A DNA stretch of 64,000 nucleotides from the NCBI RefSeq assembly GCF_900106765.1, contig NZ_FNNG01000003.1, positions 186,001 through 250,000 on the forward strand, written 5' to 3'. The notes beneath the pieces were generated by a model. That model was given only the letters and a program-made list of their open reading frames with translations. It was not told where the DNA came from and did not search any database. Numbering within the stretch: position 1 is the first letter of the stretch; each line of letters opens with the position of its first letter. This DNA comes from Tepidimicrobium xylanilyticum. Its GTDB lineage: Bacteria; Bacillota; Clostridia; Tissierellales; Tepidimicrobiaceae. The position numbers were made by a program, and so were the translations under genes. Shown here piece by piece: positions 28,785 to 36,843 of this stretch.

Positions 28785-28900
28785 CCCCCTCCACGCTTAC
28801 GAGGTTAGCTGACGGGTTCGGGCTAAGGGTTTTGCCCGTCCTAAAAAGGATTCACCCCAAAAATTGGTTCCCCCGCTTCTTTTACAAGAATTCAGCGATT
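28785..28900 (-). promoter_or_regulatory. Cyclic-di-AMP riboswitch (ydaO/yuaA class)
   Basis: Read on the minus strand the segment shows the conserved ydaO blocks in the correct order: TCGCTGAATTC, GCGGGGGAACCAA, TTTTGGGGTGAATCC, a variable helix, ACGGGCAAAACCC, TTAGCCCGAACCCGTCAG and CTAACCTCGTAAGCG. The outer helix pairs CGCT with AGCG. In other Firmicutes this aptamer binds cyclic-di-AMP and usually turns off genes for potassium uptake, osmolytes or wall enzymes. Here it precedes an opine-dehydrogenase gene, with a terminator hairpin between. The aptamer call rests on the conserved blocks; the gene response is inferred. Confidence 0.94.
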
Positions 28901-29186
28901 TATTTATATTAAATTATTAATAGTAAAAATGGAATAATAACTAATAATATCAATTACCTAGAGATAAATGACTTAAGAAAATTTATTTAATATTATATTA
29001 TAGTTAATGTGATAATATTCAAAGAATGTAGGATCTATATAAAAGAATTTTTGTCAGTTTAAACGTAAAGAGAATAGACTTAATAGAAAGTTATTCAAAA
29101 GTTAATAGCATATTTATACAAGAATTAGTATATCATATTTTTTAGTGAAATGCAAATTTTTTTTAAAAAATTAATGAAAAAATTAA
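28901..29186. other. AT-rich region upstream of the riboswitch
   Basis: No gene was found between the riboswitch and the terminator of the oxidoreductase operon. The promoter for the riboswitch transcript must lie here, but several AT-rich -10-like words make it impossible to choose one. Confidence 0.5.
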
Positions 29187-29214
29187 AACCGATTCTTCAC
29201 TAGAAGAATCGGTT
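29187..29214 (-). terminator. Terminator of the 2-oxoacid oxidoreductase operon
   Basis: AACCGATTCTTC (29187-29198) and GAAGAATCGGTT (29203-29214) form a perfect 12-bp hairpin with a 4-base loop. On the minus strand TTTTAATTTTTT follows. The stop codon of the gamma-subunit gene overlaps the stem. Confidence 0.95.
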
Positions 29215-29770
29215 ACGCCATCACCTTCATCTGTTTCCTTGCAACTTGAGCTCCTCTTTCTAGAGCTTCCTTATTTATAGGAATTAAATGGGCTCTATTT
29301 TCACCAAATACCTTTGTGAACCCTTCAAGAACAGATTTAATATCAACAATCTTAGAAACTTCTAAATAGGCTCCTAACATTACCATATTGGCCACTCTCA
29401 TATTGCCTAATTCATCTGCTATTTCATTAGCAGGAATATAATACGCCTCTATATCATCCCTATTGGATTTTTGCTCTATTAAAGAAGAGTTAATAAATAG
29501 CTTTCCATCCTTATTAACACCAGATTCAAATTTATCTAAAGATGGCTTATTCATAACAATAGCCGTTGTAGAGTTTACTACTACTGGTGAGCCTACTGGC
29601 TCAGTAGAAATTATAACACTACAATTGGCTGTACCTCCGCGCATTTCAGGACCATAGGAAGGTAACCATGATACGTGTTTTCCTTCTATCATGCCAGCAT
29701 AGGTTAAAAGCTGTCCCATGGCCATTACTCCTTGCCCTCCAAATCCTGCAATTATCAATCTTTCTTCCAT
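29213..29770 (-). CDS. 2-oxoacid:ferredoxin oxidoreductase, gamma subunit
   Basis: This 185-residue protein matches the POR gamma domain that binds coenzyme A in the 2-oxoacid:ferredoxin oxidoreductase complex. It has the family N-terminus IIAGFGGQGVMAMGQLLTYA and the segment PSYGPEMRGGTANCSVIIS. It completes a four-gene set (ferredoxin-like delta, alpha, beta, gamma), and its start is directly adjacent to the beta stop. AGGAGGTGG precedes the ATG. The complex is probably specific for branched-chain 2-oxoacids given the ptb/buk context, though 2-oxoglutarate is possible. Confidence 0.92.
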   Translation of the reverse strand: MEERLIIAGFGGQGVMAMGQLLTYAGMIEGKHVSWLPSYGPEMRGGTANCSVIISTEPVGSPVVVNSTTAIVMNKPSLDKFESGVNKDGKLFINSSLIEQKSNRDDIEAYYIPANEIADELGNMRVANMVMLGAYLEVSKIVDIKSVLEGFTKVFGENRAHLIPINKEALERGAQVARKQMKVMA

Positions 29771-30517
29771 TTATTCCACCTCCTCAGGCCTTTTAAAGTT
29801 TCCTAGAGGATAATAGGGTATCATGTTATTTTCCAACCATCTTAAAGCTTCCTCAGGAGTATATCCCCAGTTGGTTGGGCATGTGGACAATACCTCTACA
29901 ATCCCAAATCCCTTTCCTTCTATTTGGACCTTAAAGCATTCCATTATGGCTTTCTTAGCTTTCCTAACATGGGCAGGAGTGGTAACTGTAACCCTTTCTA
30001 CAAACTTAGCTCCATCTATAGTAGCAAGTAACTCCGACATCCTTATTGGCTTTCCGCAATGGGCTTCATCTCTACCATACGGAGCAGTAGTGGCTTTTTG
30101 TCCAACTAAAGTAGTAGGTGCCATTTGTCCTCCTGTCATCCCATAGATAGCATTATTGACGAATATAGTCGATATTTTCTCACCTCTATGGGCTGCATGG
30201 ACTATTTCCGCTGTTCCTATGGAGGCTAAATCTCCGTCCCCTTGATAAGTAAAAACAAAGTTTTCAGGTCTAGCCCTTTTTATTCCCGTTGCCACAGCTG
30301 GAGCCCTACCATGAGCAGCTTCGTGCATATCACAATTAAAATATTTATATGCAAGTACTGAACATCCTACTGGAGCTACTCCAATAGCAATGTCTAATAC
30401 TCCTAAATCTTCCAAGGCTTCTCCTACTAATCTGTGGATAATACCATGGGTACACCCAGGACAGTAATGGGTTGGAACATCGGTTAGGCCTCTGGTTTTT
30501 TTAAACACTACTGTCAT
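29771..30517 (-). CDS. 2-oxoacid:ferredoxin oxidoreductase, beta subunit (TPP-binding)
   Basis: The beta subunit binds thiamine pyrophosphate and is the decarboxylating centre. The 248-residue protein has the TPP motif YQGDGDLASIGTAEIVHAAH ending NN, and cysteines near the N-terminus (YCPGCTHG) that fit an iron-sulfur site of the family. The start overlaps the alpha stop (TAATG), so the subunits are translated together. The family covers isovalerate-, 2-oxoglutarate- and pyruvate-type enzymes; the neighbours favour branched-chain substrates. Confidence 0.93.
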   Translation of the reverse strand: MTVVFKKTRGLTDVPTHYCPGCTHGIIHRLVGEALEDLGVLDIAIGVAPVGCSVLAYKYFNCDMHEAAHGRAPAVATGIKRARPENFVFTYQGDGDLASIGTAEIVHAAHRGEKISTIFVNNAIYGMTGGQMAPTTLVGQKATTAPYGRDEAHCGKPIRMSELLATIDGAKFVERVTVTTPAHVRKAKKAIMECFKVQIEGKGFGIVEVLSTCPTNWGYTPEEALRWLENNMIPYYPLGNFKRPEEVE

Positions 30518-31578
30518 TATTTTTCACCTCCATAGATTTCCTTCACCTTCTCGATTATCTCATCAGGAGTTGGCACCATTCCCCCAGTTCTGCCATGGAA
30601 ATATACTGGACATCTCCCATTAACGGCTATCTTTACATCATCTATCATCTGTCCCGTATTCATTTCCACTGTCAAAATTCCTTTACAATTAGGATTGATT
30701 TTATCAAATTCATCATAAGGATAAGGCCATAAGGTAATAGGTCTAATAAGTCCTACTTTATATCCTTCCTTTTCTAATTGTGAAATGGCAGTTTTTACAA
30801 TTCTAGATGTAGTTCCATATGCAGCTATGACTACATCTGCATCTTCTGTATTATAGGATTCAACCTTCACTTCGTTTTCCATTATCTTCTTATATTTAAC
30901 TTGTAACTTAATATTATGCTCTTCTAATTCTTCTGGTGCCAAATATAAGGAGTTTATGATATTAGGTTTTCTTTTTCCTCCAGTACCAGTGGTAGCCCAA
31001 TCCTTTTCTGGAAGCTCTCTTCTTTTTGGTTCTTTAAACTCTACCGGTTCCATCATCTGTCCTATCATTCCATCTCCTAATATCATAACTGGATTTCTAT
31101 ATTGATCTGCTATATCAAAACCCTCTATTATTAAATCTACTAATTCTTGCACATTAGATGGAGCTAATACTACAAGTCTATAATCTCCATTACCTCCACC
31201 TCGGGTTGCTTGGAAATAGTCGGTTTGAGATGGTTGAATACTTCCAAGACCCGGTCCACCTCTCATTATATTAACTATTAAACAAGGTAGCTCTGCTCCT
31301 GCAATATAGGAAATACCTTCCTGTTTTAATGAAATACCTGGACTTGACGAGGAAGTCATAACCCTTACTCCTGCTCCGGCAGCACCATATACCATGTTTA
31401 TTGCTGCTATTTCTGATTCTGCTTGTAAGAAAACCCCATCAACCTTAGGTAGTTCTCTGGCCATATACTCTGGTAATTCGCTTTGAGGCGTTATAGGATA
31501 GCCGAAAAAATACTTACAACCCGCCTTAATTGCTGCTGCACCTATAGCCTCATTCCCTTTCATGAGAACTTTAGCCAT
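30517..31578 (-). CDS. vorB: 3-methyl-2-oxobutanoate:ferredoxin oxidoreductase alpha subunit (VorB-like)
   Basis: The alpha subunit pairs with beta to oxidise 2-oxoacids to acyl-CoA while reducing ferredoxin. The protein has about 353 residues from MAKVLMKGNEAIGAAAIKAG, with the family segments YPITPQSELPEYMARELP, QAESEIAAINMVYGAAGAG and TSSSSPGISLKQEG. I chose the ATG at 31578 behind GGAGGGTTATTG; a TTG one codon earlier is in frame. It lies between the ferredoxin-type subunit and beta. The VorB assignment rests on similarity and context. Confidence 0.92.
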   Translation of the reverse strand: MAKVLMKGNEAIGAAAIKAGCKYFFGYPITPQSELPEYMARELPKVDGVFLQAESEIAAINMVYGAAGAGVRVMTSSSSPGISLKQEGISYIAGAELPCLIVNIMRGGPGLGSIQPSQTDYFQATRGGGNGDYRLVVLAPSNVQELVDLIIEGFDIADQYRNPVMILGDGMIGQMMEPVEFKEPKRRELPEKDWATTGTGGKRKPNIINSLYLAPEELEEHNIKLQVKYKKIMENEVKVESYNTEDADVVIAAYGTTSRIVKTAISQLEKEGYKVGLIRPITLWPYPYDEFDKINPNCKGILTVEMNTGQMIDDVKIAVNGRCPVYFHGRTGGMVPTPDEIIEKVKEIYGGEK

Positions 31579-31598
31579 CAATAACCCTCCTTCATAAT

Positions 31599-31829
31599 TT
31601 AATTGCTTAACCTCTCAACTGTTATTACTAAATCTGGACACATCATTGCACAACTAGCACAGGCTATGCATTTATCCATATCGGATATGGTAGCTGGATG
31701 ATACCCTTTTGCATTTATCTTATCATTATCTAGATAAATAATCTTTGTAGGGCACACTGAAACGCATAATCCGCATCCTTTGCAAAGGTCTTCCTGGAAT
31801 GTTACTCTTCCTTTTACTTTGGCCATCAT
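31599..31829 (-). CDS. 4Fe-4S ferredoxin-type (delta) subunit of the 2-oxoacid oxidoreductase
   Basis: This 76-residue protein has two CxxCxxCxxxCP motifs, CKGCGLCVSVCP (about 16-27) and CIACASCAMMCP (about 54-65), for two 4Fe-4S clusters. It carries electrons from the alpha/beta core to external ferredoxin. Two adjacent ATG codons (31829, 31826) follow AAGGGGG, and the second has the more usual spacing. It lies 20 bases upstream of the alpha gene in the same operon. Confidence 0.94.
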   Translation of the reverse strand: MMAKVKGRVTFQEDLCKGCGLCVSVCPTKIIYLDNDKINAKGYHPATISDMDKCIACASCAMMCPDLVITVERLSN

Positions 31830-31852
31830 AAAACCCCCTTACCTATTTATTA

Positions 31853-32527
31853 TTAGACCATCCACTCTTCCCTCATATATAAAGTCATCGGGAAAATTTC
31901 TCCTTCTAAATCCTTTGGCAATTCCTTTGCTACGCTTTCGATAGCAGATATATATTTAATAGGTAGATTAGCTTCTTGCGATAATTTCTCTGCCAATTCT
32001 TGTCCTCTTAATACATCTTCTATTGTAGTGCTTTTCAACATATGGGTATTATTTATTATGCCCGTTACTTTTACTCTAGCTGCGTCTTCAATTTTTCTTA
32101 AGTATTCAATAGCTTTTTCTACAGTTTGGGTTTCAGGTCTATTGGCGTTTAATACAAAAAACATATCGTATTCTTCTGGTATAAAATACTGATAGTACAT
32201 ACCTAGCACCCTAGCTCCTACTGGATCTCCTCCTACATCTATAATCCCCTCATAGGATTTATCCTGCAAAGGCATCAATACTTCAGAAGAGATAGCCGGT
32301 ATATCAACGGCCGCACCCTTTACAGAACTTCCAATAACCCTTATGCCCATCTCTTCTAAAATATTCGACTTTTCTCTGCTTCTAAAATAGAGGTTTACAA
32401 TATCTAGATCCACTAAAGCCACCTTTTTCCCCATTTTGGCTAATTTCACAGCGTAATTGACGCTAAACTCAGTCTTGCCACTGCCATAATGCCCAATAAC
32501 AATCCTTAATCTTTTATCTTTAAGCAT
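31853..32527 (-). CDS. P-loop ATPase of unknown role in the vor/buk operon
   Basis: This protein has about 224 residues from MLKDKRLRIVIGHYGSGKTE. The P-loop is GHYGSGKT (about 12-19), followed by VDLDIVNLYFRSR and a conserved DVGGDPVGARVLG, as in MinD/CobB/ParA-like NTPases. It has no signal peptide or membrane segment. The real start is probably the ATG at 32527 with AGGTGA upstream; a GTG three codons earlier overlaps that site. It lies 24 bases from the ferredoxin subunit and 15 from buk. A role in cofactor or cluster insertion, or as an energy sensor, is guesswork; I do not know its function. Confidence 0.82.
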   Translation of the reverse strand: MLKDKRLRIVIGHYGSGKTEFSVNYAVKLAKMGKKVALVDLDIVNLYFRSREKSNILEEMGIRVIGSSVKGAAVDIPAISSEVLMPLQDKSYEGIIDVGGDPVGARVLGMYYQYFIPEEYDMFFVLNANRPETQTVEKAIEYLRKIEDAARVKVTGIINNTHMLKSTTIEDVLRGQELAEKLSQEANLPIKYISAIESVAKELPKDLEGEIFPMTLYMREEWMV

Positions 32528-32542
32528 TTTTCTCACCTAATT

Positions 32543-33619
32543 CTAAATATATTCTTTTGCTACCTCTTCACCTCTTAAAACCCTAAGTCCACCTTCTGCC
32601 AAGGCAGTTAGCTCATCTTCTCCAGGATAGATAAACACCTTAGATATAAAGCTAACCCTTTCTTCTATCCAACCAGTAAACATCTTGTCGTGGGCTATTC
32701 CGCCAGTAAGTAAAATACCATCAACTTTTCCCTTCAATACTGCAGCACAAGAACCTATTTCCTTGGCTATCTGATAGGCCATGGCATAATAAATGGATTT
32801 AGCATAATCATCTCCTGCTTTAATCCTTTCGCAGACTTCCATAGCATTATTTGTATTCAAATAGGAGACCATTCCACCCTTGCCTACTATCATGCTCCTC
32901 ATATCTTCATAGGTGTATTTGCCAGAATAACATAGTTTTATTAGATCTCCAACTGGAAGCCCTCCTGACCTCTCTGGGGAAAAAGGTCCCTCTCCATCTA
33001 AAGCATTAGCTACATCTATAACCCTTCCTCTTTCGTGGGCTCCTACAGAAACCCCTCCTCCCAAATGGGCAATAATTAAATTCATATCTTCATAAGCCTT
33101 ACCTTGAAGCTTGGCATGTCTTCTAGCAACTGCTTTTTGGTTCAAGGCGTGGAATATGCTTTTTCTTTCTATTTCTTTTAAACCTGAAATCCTGGCTATA
33201 TCCTGTAATTCATCTACCACAACAGGATCTACTATAAAAGCTTCAACGTCAATCATTTTGCCAATCTCATAGGCTATAATTCCCCCTAGATTAGAAGCAT
33301 GTTCTCCATAAGTTCTACTCCTTAAATCCTCTAACATCTTCTCATTAACCTTATAGGTACCACCAGGGATTGGTTTTAGAAGTCCTCCTCTCCCAACAAC
33401 TGCAGATAAGGATTCCAAAAGAATTTGATTCTCTTCTAAGGTCTTTAAAATGATATCCTTCCTAAATGCAATCTGGTCTGTTATATTTTCATACTTAGAT
33501 AGTTCTTCTACCGAATGTCTCAAAGTTTTTTCTAATACTATGTCCTCATCGTAAAATACTGCAATTTTTGTGGAAGTTGAACCTGGATTAATGATTAGTA
33601 ATCTATGTTTTGCTGACAT
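32543..33619 (-). CDS. buk: Butyrate kinase (second copy)
   Basis: Butyrate kinase makes ATP from butyryl-phosphate, or from isobutyryl- and isovaleryl-phosphate. The 358-residue ASKHA-fold protein has the N-terminal NPGSTSTKIAVFYDE, the segment GRGGLLKPIPGGTY, the central HLGGGVSVGAHERGRVID and the C-terminal LTGGIAHD motif. AGAGGAGGATATTA precedes the ATG at 33619. A second butyrate kinase lies just upstream of ptb, so the two may prefer different acyl chains. It is part of the buk-ptb-buk-ATPase-vor operon. Confidence 0.93.
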   Translation of the reverse strand: MSAKHRLLIINPGSTSTKIAVFYDEDIVLEKTLRHSVEELSKYENITDQIAFRKDIILKTLEENQILLESLSAVVGRGGLLKPIPGGTYKVNEKMLEDLRSRTYGEHASNLGGIIAYEIGKMIDVEAFIVDPVVVDELQDIARISGLKEIERKSIFHALNQKAVARRHAKLQGKAYEDMNLIIAHLGGGVSVGAHERGRVIDVANALDGEGPFSPERSGGLPVGDLIKLCYSGKYTYEDMRSMIVGKGGMVSYLNTNNAMEVCERIKAGDDYAKSIYYAMAYQIAKEIGSCAAVLKGKVDGILLTGGIAHDKMFTGWIEERVSFISKVFIYPGEDELTALAEGGLRVLRGEEVAKEYI

Positions 33620-33631
33620 TAATATCCTCCT

Positions 33632-34534
33632 CTATTTCGAAGTTAACATTATTCCTAATATTATAGAGTTTAATTTTGCTTCTTGGTTGTCTGCTCTTGA
33701 AGTCAAGACTATAGGAGCCTCAGCACCTAAGATAATACCTGCACTTTTAGCTCCTGCTAAAAAAGTCAATGATTTATATAATACGTTACCAGCATCTATA
33801 TCGGGTACTAATAATATATCTGCATCACCTGCTACCGTCGATTCAATCCCTTTATGTGCTGCAGCCTCTTTAGAAATGGCGTTATCCAAAGCAAAAGGTC
33901 CTTCTACTATACAGCCTTTAACTATCCCCTCTCTATTCATATCAGCTAATTCCTTTGCATGAACTGTGGCCTCCATTTTTGTGGAAACCTTTTCCTTGGC
34001 AGCAATCACAGCTACTTTTGGATTGGCTATACCTAAGGAATGAGCTAATTCAACTGCGTTTTCTATTATTTCCCTCTTTTGATCCAAATCGGGACTTATA
34101 TTCATAGCTGCATCGGTTACAATAAATATTTTATGGTATGTATTAACATGGAAAACCGCTGCATGGCTGATTATTTTTCCTGCTCTTAACCCTATTTCCT
34201 TGTCTAATACCTGTTTCATGATAATTGATGTGTCAATTAACCCTTTCATAAGTATATCAGCTTTGTTGCTGCTTACTAACCTTGTAGCCTCTTTTGCTGC
34301 TAAAATACCATCTTTTTCATCAATTACCTCAGCCTTAGAGAGGTCCAAACTTATTTCATCGCTAATTTCAACTATTTTTTCCTTATTTCCTACCAGTATT
34401 GGTTCTACTATATTTAAGTCCATTGCTGCTTTTACAGCTTCTAATACGGGTTTGTCCTCAGCAACTGCAACAGATAATCGCTTCTTGCATTTTTCTTTAG
34501 CTAAAACTTTTAAATCTTCAAAGGATTTAATCAT
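33632..34534 (-). CDS. ptb: Phosphate butyryltransferase
   Basis: Ptb converts an acyl-CoA and phosphate into acyl-phosphate, the substrate of butyrate kinase. The 300-residue protein is of the PTA_PTB family, with AVAEDKPVLEAV near the start, KGLIDTSIIMKQVLDKEIGLR, HVNTYHKIFIVTDAAMNISP and VPDIDAGNVLYKSLTFLAG. It lies between two butyrate kinase genes, overlapping the first buk stop by one base (TAATG). With the adjacent oxidoreductase it would give ATP from branched-chain 2-oxoacids. Confidence 0.94.
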   Translation of the reverse strand: MIKSFEDLKVLAKEKCKKRLSVAVAEDKPVLEAVKAAMDLNIVEPILVGNKEKIVEISDEISLDLSKAEVIDEKDGILAAKEATRLVSSNKADILMKGLIDTSIIMKQVLDKEIGLRAGKIISHAAVFHVNTYHKIFIVTDAAMNISPDLDQKREIIENAVELAHSLGIANPKVAVIAAKEKVSTKMEATVHAKELADMNREGIVKGCIVEGPFALDNAISKEAAAHKGIESTVAGDADILLVPDIDAGNVLYKSLTFLAGAKSAGIILGAEAPIVLTSRADNQEAKLNSIILGIMLTSK

Positions 34535-35619
34535 TATCTTATCACCTCATTTTCATATATTTTAGGCTTTTCTTCACCATTAATTACCCTTAATACTCCT
34601 TTATTTAAAGCACCCATTTCATCCTCTCCAGGATATACTATTACAGGTCCTATAAAGGATACCATTTCTGTTAATCTTTCAACTAAATATTTTGAGCAAG
34701 CAAGACCTCCAGTAAGAATTATATTATCCACTTCCCCCTTGAGCACTGCAGAAGCAGCCCCTATTTCTTTCCCAATTTGATATATCATTGCATCGAATAT
34801 TAGTTTAGCATATTCATCTCCGGATTCAATCCTTTTTTCCACTTCTCTTGCATCAATAGTGTCTAGATATGACATCAATCCACCTTTACCTTTTATCTTC
34901 TTCTTCATATCCTCATAGGTATAATTCCCAGAGTAGCACATTTTTACCAAGTCCCCTACTGGAAGGCTTCCAGTCCTTTCGGGAGAAAAGGGGCCCATTT
35001 CACTCGCATTATTTACATCTATCATGCGTCCTCTTCTCACAGGCGCTACAGAAATACCTCCTCCTAAATGGGCAACTATTAAATTTAATTCCTCCAAATT
35101 CTTATTTAATTCCTCTGCCCTTCTATGGGAAACAGCTTTAATATTAAGAGCATGGATTAAGGATTTTCTTTCAATTAAATTAAGACCAGATATTCTTGCC
35201 ACTTCCTCAAATTCATCTACCGATACGGGATCTACTATATAGGAACTTATATTTTCCCTATCGGCTATTCCCCTGGCGAGAATCCCTCCAAGATTAGCCG
35301 CATGCTCTCCTCCAACACCTAATCTTAAATCCTCTATCATCTTATCGGTAACAAGGTATGTCCCACCAGGAATTGGCCTTAATAATCCTCCCCTGCCTAC
35401 TACAGCCTTTAAACTGCAAAGTTTGATATTTTCTTTATCTAACCAATTAAGAATTAGATTTAATCTGTATTCATATTGGTCTAATATACTGTCATATTTT
35501 GCTAATTCATCTTCTTTGTGCTGTATCTTGTGAGTTTTTATTTCCACGTCTCCATCATAGATGGCTACCTTGGTAGAAGTAGAACCTGGATTAATAACTA
35601 ATACATATTTCCTTTCCAT
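34534..35619 (-). CDS. buk: Butyrate kinase (first copy)
   Basis: This 361-residue butyrate kinase is clearly paralogous to the 358-residue one downstream of ptb. It has NPGSTSTKVAIYDGD, GRGGLLRPIPGGTY, HLGGGISVAPVRRGRMID and LTGGLACSKYLV. Its ribosome site AGGAGGTAAAA overlaps the cdaR stop codon, so it is probably translated from a cdaA-cdaR transcript. The pair may differ in chain preference, but nothing in the sequence proves it. Confidence 0.93.
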   Translation of the reverse strand: MERKYVLVINPGSTSTKVAIYDGDVEIKTHKIQHKEDELAKYDSILDQYEYRLNLILNWLDKENIKLCSLKAVVGRGGLLRPIPGGTYLVTDKMIEDLRLGVGGEHAANLGGILARGIADRENISSYIVDPVSVDEFEEVARISGLNLIERKSLIHALNIKAVSHRRAEELNKNLEELNLIVAHLGGGISVAPVRRGRMIDVNNASEMGPFSPERTGSLPVGDLVKMCYSGNYTYEDMKKKIKGKGGLMSYLDTIDAREVEKRIESGDEYAKLIFDAMIYQIGKEIGAASAVLKGEVDNIILTGGLACSKYLVERLTEMVSFIGPVIVYPGEDEMGALNKGVLRVINGEEKPKIYENEVIR

Positions 35620-35628
35620 TTTTACCTC

Positions 35629-36843
35629 CTACTCTTTGATTAGCGTTATATTTAGACCCTCCGGAACAAGAGTTACAACTGTAATCCCTTCTTCAACTGA
35701 AACATCTACATTAACCCTATGAGTTCCTTCATCAAGATCCTTTAAGTCCATTGTCAAATCTATATCTTCCTTGTTTAGTGAATTAATCTTAGAACTCATT
35801 CCTTCAACAGTAACCATAATGGTTTTATTAAAATCATTTTCATCTATAATGAGATTAGAATCTAGGTTTACAATATCAACATCTTCCAAGGTGTAACCAA
35901 AGGTCCTAGATATTTTTTCATCTACATTCAAGGTTATGATTACTTTTTCATCCGGCCTTAATAAACTTACTCCTTCTGGTAATTCCAATTCTACTGGAAT
36001 ATTTCTATTATCTATTAAAGCATTAATATCAATAGGTTTAGTTTTAATTAAATTAACCTTGGCTAGATCTTCTTTTCTACCTTTAATTTCTATAGTGCTT
36101 GGATTTATATTTATCTCCACTATTTCATAATTATCTGGCAGTTGATTTTCCGTTTGTAGTTCTATTGGTACTTTTTTAACCTGATATACTGGAATGAATA
36201 CATCGACTACACTTTGCTCCATGGTCACTCCTCTTACATCATTTCCCTCATCGTCCACAATTTTTACTGCAACAGTTGTATTAATATCCTCAGCTTTATT
36301 TGAAACATCTACATATGCTATAGCTTTAGCCACCAAATTTACCCATGTTCTAGGACCTTGTATATAGATGGATTCTGGTTTTATTTCAGGAGTGGCAAGA
36401 ACATATCCCTGAGCCAGCTTTCCTTGAGTTTCAACTACAACTGGGCTACTCTTTCTAATTATCTTATCAAATCTAAATAGTATTTCCTTCGGACTATAAT
36501 CTACAATTTTAACATCATCTGGAACCTGAACGTATACAGGAACTTTCTGTTCCCCTTCGGAATAACCGCTTAAATCTACTTGAGCTATGATATCCTTTTC
36601 AGATACTTTTAATACCTCAGACCTCCTGCCAGAAATGGTTACTCTAATAGTGGCCTTTTGAGGCTCCATTACAACCAAACCTTGTCTTTCTAAGGCAGCT
36701 TCATTTATATATTCAACATTCACATTTTTAAATTCATTTTCAAAGGGTGGATTCACTTCACTCATAACATAGCTCCACAAAATGATAGCTATTATTAGAG
36801 CAAAGATCTTCAAGGTTAAATCATTATTTTTCTCTTTGCCCAT
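35629..36843 (-). CDS. cdaR: CdaA regulatory protein CdaR (YbbR repeats)
   Basis: CdaR is a membrane-anchored extracytoplasmic protein that regulates the diadenylate cyclase CdaA. The protein from MGKEKNNDLTLKIFALIIAI has about 404 residues, with one N-terminal membrane helix (about 11-28) and then several YbbR-type beta repeats (for example VRVTISGRRSEVLKVSEKDI and IEIKGRKEDLAKVNLIKT). I chose the ATG at 36843 behind GGAGGCGTAAAG; it overlaps the cdaA 3' end by 20 bases. It ends nine bases before buk. Confidence 0.93.
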   Translation of the reverse strand: MGKEKNNDLTLKIFALIIAIILWSYVMSEVNPPFENEFKNVNVEYINEAALERQGLVVMEPQKATIRVTISGRRSEVLKVSEKDIIAQVDLSGYSEGEQKVPVYVQVPDDVKIVDYSPKEILFRFDKIIRKSSPVVVETQGKLAQGYVLATPEIKPESIYIQGPRTWVNLVAKAIAYVDVSNKAEDINTTVAVKIVDDEGNDVRGVTMEQSVVDVFIPVYQVKKVPIELQTENQLPDNYEIVEININPSTIEIKGRKEDLAKVNLIKTKPIDINALIDNRNIPVELELPEGVSLLRPDEKVIITLNVDEKISRTFGYTLEDVDIVNLDSNLIIDENDFNKTIMVTVEGMSSKINSLNKEDIDLTMDLKDLDEGTHRVNVDVSVEEGITVVTLVPEGLNITLIKE

